A stretch of DNA of 64,000 bases, from contig NOWV01000213.1 in the NCBI GenBank assembly GCA_003344405.1, forward strand, positions 58,366 to 122,365, in the 5' to 3' direction. This stretch comes from Trichoplax sp. H2. Its lineage: Eukaryota; Placozoa; Uniplacotomia; Trichoplacea. The notes beneath the pieces were generated by a model, which was given only the letters and a program-made list of their open reading frames with translations, did not search any database and was not told the DNA's origin. Positions 28,201 to 40,439 of the stretch are shown in pieces. The position numbers and the translations under genes are program-made. The stretch's first letter is position 1; each line of letters begins with the position of its first letter.

Positions 28201-28449
28201 TGTAGAATAGTCCCTGTAGACGAAATCATAGGACAACTGAAAAATGATGGAATTATAAGTGATCATCAAGGTAAAGAACTGAAGATCTTGAAGCATGACT
28301 CAGATAAACGGGACCAACTGTTAACTATACTAAAGAAGGAAAGGAGCGGAGAAGATTTTGAGAAATTTTGCGATGTACTTACCGAGAATTCTGTCACAAC
28401 TGTTCAGAAATTTGGGAAGAAATTAAGAGAAGCAGCAGCAAACTATTGA
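22233..28449 (+). CDS. Gene D: TPR - UPA - CARD protein, complete
   Basis: Spliced model: 22233-23031, 23699-24210, 24311-24359, 28166-28449 (547 residues; phases 1,0,1), ending at TGA 28447-28449. The start is ATGATG at 22233. Residues 1-200 hold TPR-type helices (VRDLYQVACQSYDENYFAEA, IYAYLGAVYECQSRYYEA). After a polar Asn/Gln-rich linker, residues about 320-430 form a UPA domain (VKLKFVRLGHVDESKPFPSK, YGIRFVPSCLIL, IITITLRCKI, AELCQIFIINS) with no ZU5. A 16-residue exon starting PDDAIF leads to a C-terminal CARD, residues about 460-545 (IVPVDEIIGQLKNDGIIS, KRDQLLTILKKERSGEDFEK). UPA-CARD is the layout of the C-terminal halves of NLRP1 and CARD8, where UPA helps CARD filaments form; a caspase-recruiting role here is inferred. 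The last intron is 3.8 kb and contains a small inverted-repeat element and two hairpins. The CARD exon join rests on phase, a good acceptor and family logic; cDNA would settle it. Confidence 0.85.
25117..25140. repeat. Hairpin in the last intron of gene D (8-bp stem)
   Basis: CCCACTCC at 25117-25124 pairs with GGAGTGGG at 25133-25140 across an 8-base loop. The stem is G+C-rich in an AT-rich intron. A second hairpin lies 126 bases further on. Possible structured RNA or remnant of a foldback element; function unknown. Confidence 0.5.
25266..25287. repeat. Perfect 10-bp inverted repeat in the last intron of gene D
   Basis: GGGTCTTGCA at 25266-25275 is separated by AG from its exact complement TGCAAGACCC at 25278-25287. 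With a realistic four-base loop it gives a 9-bp hairpin. It pairs with the hairpin at 25117-25140 as two stable structures close together. Confidence 0.5.
26000..26735. repeat. GTAC/ACTGTA palindrome cluster
   Basis: This part of the gene D intron has repeated self-complementary words: TACAGTACTGTATG near 26378, a dense run of GTGTACACTGTACACT, AGTGTACAGTACTGTACTGT and ACGTGTAC between 26690 and 26742, and others near 26015-26035. The dense run lies immediately upstream of the terminal-inverted-repeat element at 26815. Likely non-coding repeat DNA. Confidence 0.45.
26815..26963. mobile_element. MITE-like element with terminal inverted repeats and internal 38-bp tandem units
   Basis: The left end CCAACAGGTAGGTTTAGTTT (from 26815) is the reverse complement, with one mismatch, of the right end ending CCTACCTGTTGG at 26963; the terminal repeat is about 24 bases. 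Inside, a 38-base unit that starts ATCAAAACTAAACCTACCTG is repeated at 26864 and 26902, and a third truncated copy begins at 26940 and forms the right terminus. Length 149 bases, no coding capacity, so a non-autonomous element or foldback repeat is the best description. I do not see a convincing target-site duplication next to the ends. Confidence 0.6.
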
Positions 28450-31400
28450 TTTCCATTTCATTCCGCTGTATTTTGTAACATATTTTCTACGATTCGATAC
28501 ATTACAAATATATTGCCAGAAAACAAGTTTCAGAGATTATTTTGTGTCGTTATAAAATTGTCTGCAGAGGATTACAACGATCTGCACAACTTTGCAAGTG
28601 CTACAGCGTACACTGTACTTTCAGCTTAGTATGCACCATAATTTATATTTGTATGCGGTAACCGTCAGTTAAGTATACCGTTTAGCATAGTTAACCTGCT
28701 GGAATAGATGGCATAATTTTATAATCTTAGAATCATCAGAATTTAGTGTTAATAATGAAGTACTTGGTCAAGGCAATCGTGATCTTCACTTGCTGCACAT
28801 GAATTAGCAAATAAAATGTTTTAAAACAATATCACTTATTCATAAATACGCTATCGAAGCGAATCGATCACATAGAAGATCTAATAATACATAAAACAAT
28901 AAACAACCACATCGACATAAGAAGGGTCTAATGAAACTTATCAAAGCCATTAAATAGCTACTACTTGATGTCTGTCCTAAGGTCATTTTTATATTGATGA
29001 TTATAATTCTGAAACAGCGTCTATTTAAAGTCTCATTATTTCACTGTTAGGATATAACCGATCATGAAGTTCTAAAATTCGTAGAAAAGTAGAATTTTGT
29101 TAGTCCTATATATAAATATAACTTACGTACAGCTGTACTCTAGCTGAATACAATTACTTGAAAGGCTTCTAGGCAGAACAACCAAATAATTTAAAGTTGG
29201 CTGTTTACATACTCTTTGCAGCAGTTGCAGACACAATTTGCTTTAGCATCATTTTACATTATTTTACATTTATTTAGGCTATTACCATTAGCAATGTTTT
29301 ACTACAGACTATCTATAATCCGACATAATAACTGCTACAGTTATTACGTTGACATTATTTCTATCAGCCAAAGTACGATGAACTAATCATATTCTAATAA
29401 ATGAGTTACGGGTACTTATCTATTTTCCCTTCTAGCATCAATAGTAACTCAACTCTTTATTCTATTCGCATATAGTCATCTGTTTTCTAACATAGAATCT
29501 TCTGTAATAGTCTATCACTAGGAGCTACTAAAGAAGATTTATGATAAATATAGAGCCACAAAGCTGTACCATACATTATACTAATTATGGTTAATAGTCT
29601 ACAATGCCGTAGTAAGTAACTTTACTACTAGTTAACCTTAATATTATAAAAAGCGACTAATGAGTTATTTGGCATAGTTCTATTGGTTCTTCTAGTAATG
29701 TACTAACGATTACGCTGTATTATTTACTATCAAGTTGATACTTGTATAGCAAACATCATGTTACCTCAATAAAGTACTCTTATTGCAATAGATTTCGTTT
29801 TCGCATAATTTCATTCATCAAGAGCGCCTAATATTAATTATAATACCGAACACGAATCGGACACTACCGCACTTCTGGGAAAAGATTTTATCTCTAGATA
29901 AGTAGATCTGATATCAACAATCCAAAGGAATTACATTAGAATTTCCAATAAGATTCAGAAGTGATTTCTTCAGACAGAGATCTTGATGGACATAAAGCAT
30001 CAACCATTCTGCTAAGAAGAAGCAATTACTGCTTCCCTACTAATATTTACTATAGCTAGGATGCGTAAGCATTATCAATATCCTAGTGTTTGAGAGTATC
30101 ACCAATGTGCATATACTTAGATAGTTCATTGTTAAATCGTTTATAGGCAAAAATATTTATCTCGTATGGGATTTTAATAAGTATCCAATTTAATAACATA
30201 CGGCGTCCACAAAATACTGTACCGTTTATATCATGGTCTTGAAATATACTCTTGCATGTGCATTATGATGATATACCATATGGACTACGTTAGATACTGA
30301 TCTGTTGTAGATAAAGGGGTTGCTACTACAAATAAAGAACTTATTTTTTTCGCGCATAGCGCTAAAATCGTGTCTGTTATTTGTGATCTAGCGCAGAAAT
30401 CTAAACTACATACTTAGTCGGTGCCATATGACTAATATGTGTCAAATGAATAATTCGGGCCATAAGTCAACGTGCATACCACCAACTTTGAAAGCCAATT
30501 TATAAGTAAAATATTTATTTATCTGATACCCTAACTATCCCTTCCCATAATGTAGTTGTAATAAATCTACATATATGATCAAGTGACATTGTGCAGCCAC
30601 TTTGGCAATTAATTAGCTGTAGTAGTCATATAATTATCACTGTGGAGTCTATTCCGACTAAGAATTTCTCTGTACTCTTTAAATTGCAGCATTTAGCGTT
30701 AAAACTGATACTACTTTTCATATAACAGTATATTTCGACTTAGACAAACATAAAATTTTAATGTGACTAATTTACATTTATTTACATTGTTGTCTAAGTA
30801 ACTACTGCAACTTAGTGATCAATGCCAGATGCCTCAATTTGTTGATTAGAATTATTGTTTTACGCACTATTAAGAAATCAGTATGTACCAAACTTTTGAC
30901 TTCGAGAATAATTAGTGATTAGGTTGACCGTTATAGTTAACAAATATTTATTTTACTTTAAATGATGTCTTTTTTATCTGCTAGTTTTAGTAAAAATTTC
31001 AACCTGCGAATAGAAGAATTATAAGTGATTTTGAACATTTAAGTACCGATAAACATTTAAGCACTAAGCATAATTACTGGAGAATAAGCATGAGTAGTTC
31101 ATATATAAGATTCTATTATTAAACGATTACCAAAACTATACCTTATACTAGGATATGTATACCGTACAGTGTTAGTCGCTATGCCAAGAATATTCACAAG
31201 TGCACCATCGGCGTTGGCCGAGACTATAAAAAGCCGAGTACTAGCTTAGCTGCTCAGTTCCAGTTAGTCACTTGCAGGATCTTTTAACTATTATTGCTAA
31301 GAATATTCTTGCGTTTTTCTCTAGTACATTTTACGACTAAGATTAACGAAAATAAAGTGAAGTATTTATACCTAAGTTAGTTGGGAACACGAGTACTAGT

Positions 31401-32517
31401 GAAGATAGTGTTTAAGACCCGTTTTCTAGTTGCAAAGGAGATTTGTTACAGGGTAGTAATTACGTTGCACGATGAAGAAATATTTAATCGATAAGAGCTC
31501 TAGAGCGGTCATAATTTTTAATCTAATTCATTGACCACAGCAAACTTTGACGCTAATAACCGCGTTATAGATTACAATCATAACAATAAACTCAAACGTA
31601 TTTCAATATCCGCGTTCTAATTGTAATTATAGCTGTGCCAAATTGCACAATGGAGTAAATCGCGCCGATGAAAACAAAAAAATTCTGCTATGACTAAAAT
31701 TTATGGAATGCATTCTAATATCACTGCAAACTGTACGAACATATTGTCGTCGCCCATCAATATCCATACTATATTAAAAAATTTAAACGAGTATAATCCA
31801 CCAGTACTATTTGAAAAAGCTATCAAAATGATTCACTTGCCACTTGCTAGGTTAACTATATCGTTTATTAACACATGGAGCGTAAGGTACTAGGTTATAC
31901 GCTTATAAAAAGAATACTCGTATGCGTATGTTTATCGCTTATCTAGCTACGGAATAAGGCAATAGTTACCAGATTTATTCAGTCACTTGTTGATTAGCTC
32001 TTAATAGCGTAACGATTCTTTAATTCTCAGTAATGATATTCACAATGCACTAATAAGGAACAATGAAACAGTGGTATAGCATTTGGCGGAACAATGAAAT
32101 ATCATCGGAATGAAAAAATATCTTTATAGAAAGTTCGATGGGAATAACAGATGTGTAGAGTATATAATACTTTATCCATATGCCGTAAGCAGTGATTAAA
32201 GGTCCTGTATTGTTAATGATAAGCAAATACTAAATAATGGGCCTAACGTTATTATTATAGCTTTTATAATTATAATAATTTACTATTGTCCAAAAGATTA
32301 TCAAAGAATTGTGCTACTGCTCAAGGCCAAACTAGAAAAACAATAATATTTAACTTACAGTATGCTATAGAAGTTAATCTAGAGAGCAATTTCAACGTTG
32401 CAACATTCGTATCGTTCCGCATTGCTAATCTCCAGCGGTGTTTCCCTTCGCTTTACTAAATTTTGAAAATTGATGGATGCATAAGAAAAATGGACCTGAG
32501 GCCGATTTGATATTAAT
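28450..32517. other. Interval between genes D and E
   Basis: Four kilobases of AT-rich DNA without a supported exon. A small frame at 31690-31893 has no recognisable domain. The one notable site is a TATA-plus-initiator arrangement at 31225-31259. This interval must contain the promoter of gene E and the 3' end of gene D. Confidence 0.45.
31225..31259 (+). promoter_or_regulatory. Candidate core promoter: TATA box plus initiator
   Basis: TATAAAAA at 31225-31232 is followed 29 bases later (start to start) by TCAGTT at 31254-31259, the usual TATA to initiator spacing in animals. The stretch between them is less AT-rich than the surroundings. It may drive gene E through a non-coding first exon (E's ATG is 1.26 kb downstream), or belong to a solo LTR; an AATAAA lies about 90 bases downstream. 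Two more sites with nearly the same layout occur at 50.9 and 57.9 kb. Confidence 0.4.
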
Positions 32518-35500
32518 ATGAACGATAAATCATCGGAACATTCATTTATTCCAACTGTTCCTAATTTTATGCAAATTCATACAAACGAATCATATCAGCA
32601 AGATGATCATCATCTAACGGAGTCTACCAGTAAAAAATTTACAGAACCTATCTCTGTCGACTCTATAAATTGTCAAGACACTGATCAATCTCAAATTAAG
32701 AAATGCTATACATCGGCTAATGAATTTATAAAATATCAAAATGGTAAGTGCCCTTGATAATATAGGGATTTCTCGATCCTGAATTAGACCTAAATAGGAT
32801 ATATGTTTCTATAGTTTTGCAGTGAGGCTATTTAGGTCAATAGTTATTAAAGGATATTACCCTTCCTGGCAGTAATATGTTCAAATAGACCAAATAGTTA
32901 TCTGGAAATATTAGATTAGAAAGTTGCAGGATAAAAACAGAAAATGGGTAGCAAGGAGCAGCCTTAAGCTTAGCTTTAAATTTGTCTTAGTTAATGTTTA
33001 TTAACAGTAAGTATCGGCAATAATGGAATGATTGCCTCGAAAGCAATCTACCTTCAGTATTACATTTAAAGATTGACCGAAGCACGATGGCTACACCACT
33101 CACCTGTATAGAAAGAACGATCAATAACTATTCTATTCAATAATTGTATTAAATTAGCACTATATGTAACAATCTGAACTGTAAGTAAAAATTGCGTAAA
33201 AGTAGCGTTAAATAATTAAGGCCAAACTTTCAGCTTATACGTATGCGAATTTTTTGTTCCATTATGTAGTGATTCGCTTTTGCCCTTGCTAATGATCAGT
33301 AATGATATTCTGATTGATTTCGCCGAATTTGAGTGAAAGGAATCATTAAACAAAAAATTCTAACTAAAATATTTGGGGCACGATATTTTTTAATAGTTTT
33401 GTGTATATGCTGTATCGAAGTTTATTAAGTAACTCAAGATTTGGTAATGTGGCAAAAGGGTGATATCTACCAATATAACTAAACTTCATTGCAAGATATT
33501 AAAAATCAGTTCTTATTCACAGGAAGACGGTTAATAAAATACGTCGCATCTATTCTGATGCGAATTTGATTTGTAACAGCTTTCTGGTGTACTTTGTCTG
33601 ATAATAATCAAACCGATATCTGTATCTTTTAAAGTTATGATGTTCTCATATTAACCTTTTAAACCATTAATTTACGTAAAAATTTATAGGATCCCAAGCC
33701 ACCCGAGTCAGAAACAATGGATGCCAAATTGAAGATAACAATACTGATGGTAAGTGTCCGCACAATAGCGTATCTTAAACAATTTTAATCAGAGTAAGTA
33801 ATTTGAATCAATTTATGCATATGGTTTTTTATATCATGAAATAATGTACCATGGAATATGTATTAATGATTTAATAACTTATGGTACAGATGCAAGCAAT
33901 AACTTTCATGAAATAGCAAAAAGTATCTATCAGAATCGGGCTGACCATTCACCAATTTTAGATTACTGTACTGAAAAAGGTAATTATAACTTTTGCTATA
34001 AGAGAAGTTAATAGGAAAATAATGTAAAACTTAATGCCTTATAAGAAAAACCAATTTAATTATAATATTAGCGAGCTATTAGAGAAATATATATTTTATA
34101 TTTAACCAAACTGTTGTTAACCACAGCGCTACGCTTTTAAGACTTACGACTTCGCTATTAGCTAAGGATGCATAATGCAAATTAGAGAATTTTGCATGTA
34201 CTGATAACTGAGGCTCTATTAAATTTCTAGAAAGTGATCTGGAATTAATTTTGGCTGATTGTGATATTCACGAAATAATTAGCGACATTTTGCCCGATTA
34301 CTGGACCGATATTGACGTATTCAATGAACTCACTAAGTACATTCGGAATGAATTGGTTATTTCTGTACAAGAACAGCTGGTGTCTTTAAAATCTTTAACC
34401 CAACAAAGAGATGAAATATATGTTTTAATATTGCTAAGATGCATAGGCCAGTTACAATTTTATAAGTTAGTCTCCACTTTGATTGCAAGTTCACTAGAAA
34501 AGGTCAAGGCAATCGGTTACCAGCTACAGCGACGTGCAGTACTAAGGCTTAACGAGCGATATGAAGGTATGTCTACAGATTACTTTATTCACCAATTATA
34601 TTTATGTATTACTCTTAGTTCATTCAGAATCTTATCACTTTCGGAACAATCTCCATCTTAGCTAATCTCACTTGATACATTCACGATATAGATCAAAAAA
34701 TAAACATTACGTGAATTATATTAATACTATATATTTTATGCAGTTGTGACCAAATATCCCAATGTGAAATTTCTATGCAAAGCTGATAAAGATAATATCA
34801 TTAAAATGGATACCTTATCTGGCTTCGAATTAATAATCCCAGCAAAATGTCTACAAACAGACACAGAGATCATGGTAACTGTTTATTATGCAGATTCTTT
34901 ATATGCCTATGGCATTAAAAATATTAATGTAACGTTGCTATCCCCAATAATCAGGATTGAACCTAATAATTTACAGTTTATAATAAATGATAAATACCCG
35001 ACTTTACAACTACCAGTTCTTCAGTCCATGCAATTGAAACCAACTAATTTGCCTAAGTCTGAGCAGAAAAATTCAATACAACTATACCATGGAACGAGTC
35101 TATATATAGAATGGTCAGCTAAAAATTTAAAAAATGCTTTAATAAACATAGAAGAAGACCATAATCTTTTCAAAATCAATCATTGTGGATTTTTCTGCGC
35201 TGTAATAAACCAACCAAAACCTCTATTTGACGAATCTGCTGTTTCTAGTCAGCCTTTTGTTGATCTTACATTACAACAGCAAATCGATTTTCAGGTATTT
35301 TTGTCCATTACGACCAAAGGGACAGCTTTTGTGGACATAGTTATTACACGAAAAGGCATTAAATACCAACCTAACCGGCTTAAAACGATTAAATTACATG
35401 AATTAGTAAATGATATGGAAGATGTTACTCGCTTAAGGAATGGTTATTATCAGATTAAATTTCTGTCCAGTTATCTGATTCATAATTCAGTTGATTCAAG

Positions 35501-35829
35501 AGATAAGATTAAGGATATCTGCATTAACTGGAATGCTAGAAATAGCTATGTGATTTCCTATCGATGTCAACTTTCTGATACAGTCAATTTTCCTGGTGAT
35601 CTTTGTCAAATAATTGTTCAAAGCAAAGGAATAAATTGCCGGCCAATTGAGGCTTTGTCAAGTTTTATATTTTTAGTAAGTTAAAGTATTACAAGCTCGG
35701 TTCAAGATTTATATTGGTTTTAAACTCGATTTGTTTATTCCATGGAATCGACAGTAATTTTTTTCAATAATTCAATTTTACAGCCAGATGGATTGGATGA
35801 AAAAGACTTACAAAAGTTCTTAGCCACAG
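32518..35829 (+). CDS. Gene E: CARD-like - ZU5 - UPA protein (six exons found, 3' end open)
   Basis: Spliced model: 32518-32743, 33690-33749, 33890-33979, 34231-34566, 34744-35675, 35784-35829 (about 563 residues; phases 1,1,1,1,0,1). The N-terminal exons are polar and Ser/Thr/Gln-rich. Exon 4 is a CARD-like death fold (ADCDIHEIISDILPDYW, RDEIYVLILLRCIGQLQFYK). Exon 5 carries ZU5 (GFELIIPAKC, EIMVTVYYAD, LLSPIIRIEPN) and UPA (YYQIKFLSSYLIHNS, ICINWNARNSY, GDLCQIIVQ). Exon 4 and the linker exon have exactly the same lengths (336 and 46 bases) as in gene B, and all shared phases match, so B and E are duplicates; the 90-base exon 3 was seen only in E. The ZU5-UPA border reads NHCGFF, lacking the His-Phe-Ser of self-cleaving relatives. 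After 35829 the nearest plausible acceptors lead to stops within four codons, so a C-terminal death-fold domain may be absent. Confidence 0.83.
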
Positions 35830-38800
35830 GTAATTTATATATTTTCGTGTAGTGATATGTTTTTATTGAAAACAATTTGCTAAAGTGGAGTCATACTATT
35901 CAGTACCGTTCAATTCATATTAAATAAGTTATGATTTAATGCAATAAAATAGTGAGCTATTTTAATATCGTAATAGACTAATAAATTTTCTAGATATATC
36001 TATATAAAGATATATAAATGCGCTATTTTTAAAACAACTTTCGTAGACACTACAGTAATATTAGTTCGTGGTGTTATTTTATGAAAGTAAACCAGTTGCA
36101 ATTTAGCATAATGATTACATAATAAAGGACTGGATAATGCAACTTTATTACTAGAATAATTTAGAATGCTACGCTTTTACTATTTTATTTAGAAACTGAT
36201 TAAGAGATATCGCAAGAAATTGGTTCTGAAGATTATTAGCAATGTCTAAATCACAGGATTAGAATAATAAATCTTAACCCTATCCCTAATCTTTTCAATT
36301 TGTTTTCAGTATTTGCATTTATTTATTCGATTTTAGCATTACTAATATTGATCTGATACACTTTTATAGTAAGGTAGAAAGCGGCCAATATCACTTTTTA
36401 TGTCTGAAAACTACGTAATCCTCCTTCTTCATTGCATTATAAATACTATGATTTTCGTAAAGTATTTTTCTCCGACTTCTTATATTTTTGTTGGCTATTT
36501 CTATAATTACGGTAATAAATTCTCAACATTCTCCCAGCAATTGACCATTTTAAATAATTAACAATTTTGGAATCTTTCTACTCATTTAATTATACGGTAG
36601 CAGAATTATGGAATTTTACTTCAAAGTAAAGTTTCTGTCATATCTGATCATTGCAAACGACCATAACGAATTAACCAAAATGAAAACTACTATCATTTTA
36701 GAATAATCATAAATAGTGCTTAACAATATTTTAAACAAACTTTTACTTAAGCAAGCTGTTTGATCACTTATTAATTGCTAATATTATAACTAATACTCAA
36801 TACTGTTTGTGTCTTATAATTTTGGTAGTTTGTCCTTGTATTTGCTATGTTGTTTTCTACTACAATATTCAACATGTCCAAAATAGGAATAATATAATTT
36901 GTGAATTAATTTTTGAATCATTCCAATTCTCGTCAACTCTAAAGAGTAGTAAATGCACTTAATGTACTTTACAGATTCTTTTGTCGCAAAATGAAATAAT
37001 ACGGTATCGCAAGAATGTATTTGATATCATCTTGCGTGGCTAATCTATATTAAAAATTTTGAGATTACAAGAGTCTAGTTAGAACAAAATCTGGTATTTC
37101 TAATTTAGCGCCTATAATTAATTAGACAAGTACTTACCAATTCAAATTATTTCAATCCTAGTATACTGCTCATGTACTCAAATTTGTAAGCATTAACAGT
37201 ACGATAAGTTTATTAATTTATTGAACGCTCTCAACGATTCACAGTAGATAATAAAGCTATATGTTGTAGTTGTTAATATTGTGAAATTTATCGATATGCT
37301 ATTATTATTAGTGAGTTGTTCATGTTACTATTACTGAAATTGATAGTTGTTGTAATTTAAATTATCAACTAGAAAGTAGACCAAAGAATTTAATCGTGTA
37401 AGTAAAAGTAATTACTTTGACACGGTGAGAATATCCATTGACATCATGTATTGCGTTATTAAGTATCTTATGGTCTTGCTCCAGCACAGTTAATACAGTA
37501 GGTATTGTATGTATGTAATGGCCAAATAAGTCATTTACGGAAATTTTCAATGATAGTTTTTGAATTTAAGATAGTCTTTGCAACTGAGATTTATCAATTT
37601 AAAGTTTATGAAATAATATTTAAACGCAATTTATATACTTCTTTTTTAAATAGCGAAGTTTATTGTATAGCTTCAACTTTCATTTAAAAGGCTCTGGCGA
37701 GCGTAGTAAGGACAAATAATATTATGATTATAAGCAATAATTGATAGCACGGTAATGATAATTAATGGGTAAAGGACAATATTTGTGGATAACAGTTCCA
37801 TTATGAATTTGAAAGTAATTTTAGATAATTAGAATATTGCAATCGGAAGGATAGCATCTGCTTAGCATTTTATACTGGTAGGGATATGAACAATTACATA
37901 TTACAATGACGACAGTTATCGCTTTGTAGCGCAATGATAATGCGATCGATTTTAAGACATCATAACTTGTGTATTTTAAGATTGTAGATGGCAGAATGGA
38001 TATACATATATATTAGAGTAGATTTTTGGATTGTTATTGATAGCATGGATCATTTTGAATTTTAATTTTATAGCTGAGTAAAATCATTTTGAGGATATGA
38101 TAATAGTTATTGTAATACCAGCAATTTATGCACACTTCAATTGTAACAGTTCATACCAGACCACGCCAGAATTAATTTAGAGTGCAGGAATATTGATTTA
38201 GGATTGCCAATTCATTAATGAGAGCCATTTAAATGTCTTGTTACCATACCGAGTACCACCATTGCTATCCTAAAGACTGATATTTTAAAGAATAATTCGT
38301 TAGCATAATATTCAGATAGAAAATAGAATCTGACAAAGTAATATAGAGTACATCATAATTTAAACTTTCGAATCATTCTATGATCGTGTGATTTAGACCA
38401 GACTTTCTTTAATAATATAATTATAAATATTCGTATGTACAGTGATGCAGAAAGGTATATTACATCGATTGCTACTGAAGTTGCTGAAACTTGCTTTAGA
38501 CCAAGATTACTATAAGTAACGCTGAGTAGGGTCTAAATACTACTTCACTGACTAGAATGTAATTACCCCAATGATCAAGAGATCTAACTGTTTAATGGAG
38601 TAAATAGTAGCGTGCCGTATTAATGCATAGATAGTTTAGTGGGATAATTTTAATTACAATAGGAGTGCAACGTAACACTTGCAATTCCATGTCGATAAGG
38701 CAGCCACTAATAGATCTACAAGTAACTCTATCGTTTTTAAATAACACCGCTTAAGACGTAACATTTTATTTCTGATTTATTGCTTGATTACTAACATTGG

Positions 38801-40429
38801 CCATCAATGGGTAGATTTGCTCTATTAATGCAAGGATTTATTTATTGAAAACGATATCGCAATCATAATAGTTTGACATTTGATCAACATCATTAAAGGC
38901 AATTTGAATGAAATTTCAACTCATTTTTCGTGTAAATCCATGAAATGAAAGTGACGGTATATACAGCTGAAATCACAGGAATCCTTCTCAATTTATCGAT
39001 TGTATAGGAGCCATGCTGCTGTTTACTTATACCGGTTGATTTTTAGCAGCTAAACTTAACTTATTCCCTATTAATGAATATTATTAATCATCATAAGGTT
39101 ATCGCCTTAGCCATTGATGCCATAATGATCCTCATTATTCAATACCATTAGTTAGAATATTATAAGATGCTACAAGAGTATAGCGAAAAATGGAAGGTAG
39201 AGTTGTTTAACAACGTCTTATCATCTTCATATATCAAGATATTTTACTAAATCTTGCACTAAAAGAGAGGATTTCTTACCCCTCCACTTTTTAGCAGTTA
39301 GACTTTTTCTACTGACTGGAACACAAATCATTCATCCTAAGATTTCTAGTATCGTTCATTCAATGTCATGATGACCATGATATCCATACTATAAAGTACA
39401 GCTCCTTGCTCCTGCCAATTAGCCTATCCTAAATATTTTAAATATTTCAATGGTCATGATTTTTGACTAGTAGCTATCCCCTCCTTAAGTCAAGAATTTA
39501 AAGCTCTTCTTATTGTACCTAGGTGGAAGCCGTCATGAAATTGAATTCTTGTCCCCAAATTCCCGTCAAAAGCTCATTCTCCTCCAAGGTGGTATAAGGA
39601 GTTCTATCTATGAGAATTAAGACTCTATTCTCAACGGTTAATTATCTTGTACCCTTCCTCATTGTCGGCTATACAAGTCTTTATTATAGCTACTAATCCA
39701 CGAGAACGACAATCAATAGTGCCATGATGACAATAGCCAAGAATCATTTTTTTTCTCGCCTCTCCCAGATAATGGAGCTTAGCACCATGTCGTTCTTGGC
39801 GATTTGATGTCTATTATGTATATCAATAAATTATATAATTGAGCGGGATATATTCTAGTATATCTAATTACTCACCATCACATTATAATAAGCAATCGCA
39901 CGTGATTGGCCACTATTGCAAGCAGCAAGGTGAAAAAATTTTCTCATGTATCTACTCTTCGTTTCTATTGATAATCACTCATGGAATGAACACAGGACAT
40001 GAGCAACTGCAAGCTAATCAATCAATCTTTATTCCCTTCACCACGAATTAACAATCATTTCTCGCAAAACTCTTTCCTCCACAGGAATGACAAGAGAGAA
40101 CTTCTCATAGAGAAGCTTGTGCTAGCGGGAGCAATCGACTGATAATGGTTGCTATGGGCTACCGCGAGTTGGCAAGGAACAAGGACCCCATCTGCGCATG
40201 TGTAAATCCTGCTGCATCTACCGTTGGACGGACCTCATCGACTGGGTGGAAGCAGGAAAACCAACGAGGCCAAGAAAAAATTTTTCACAACGCTATTCCG
40301 TTTAATTTGGACGAGTAAACCGTCTTCCAACGTTAATGGGAAGGAAGATTTCTACTCAAGGACAAGAGAAAGAAAGTAAGTTGCGTATTGAACTCTTAGG
40401 TTGTCGAATTAGATCGGTATTTGGCGTCC
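35830..40429. other. Gene-poor interval between genes E and F
   Basis: No supported exon. Short frames at 37365-37550, 37505-37687 and 39839-40051 have no domain and no paralogue in the window. The last part (39.2-40.4 kb) is somewhat richer in G+C and pyrimidine runs but I cannot assign it. I searched here for a terminal death-fold exon of gene E and did not find one. Confidence 0.45.
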
Positions 40430-40439
40430 ATTGATTGAT

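Noticed and set aside
36193-36252. Short plus-strand piece KLIKRYRKKLVLKIISNV after a good acceptor, considered as terminal exon of gene E
   Set aside because: That reading needs phase 0, but the preceding donor is phase 1, which gives a stop after three codons instead.
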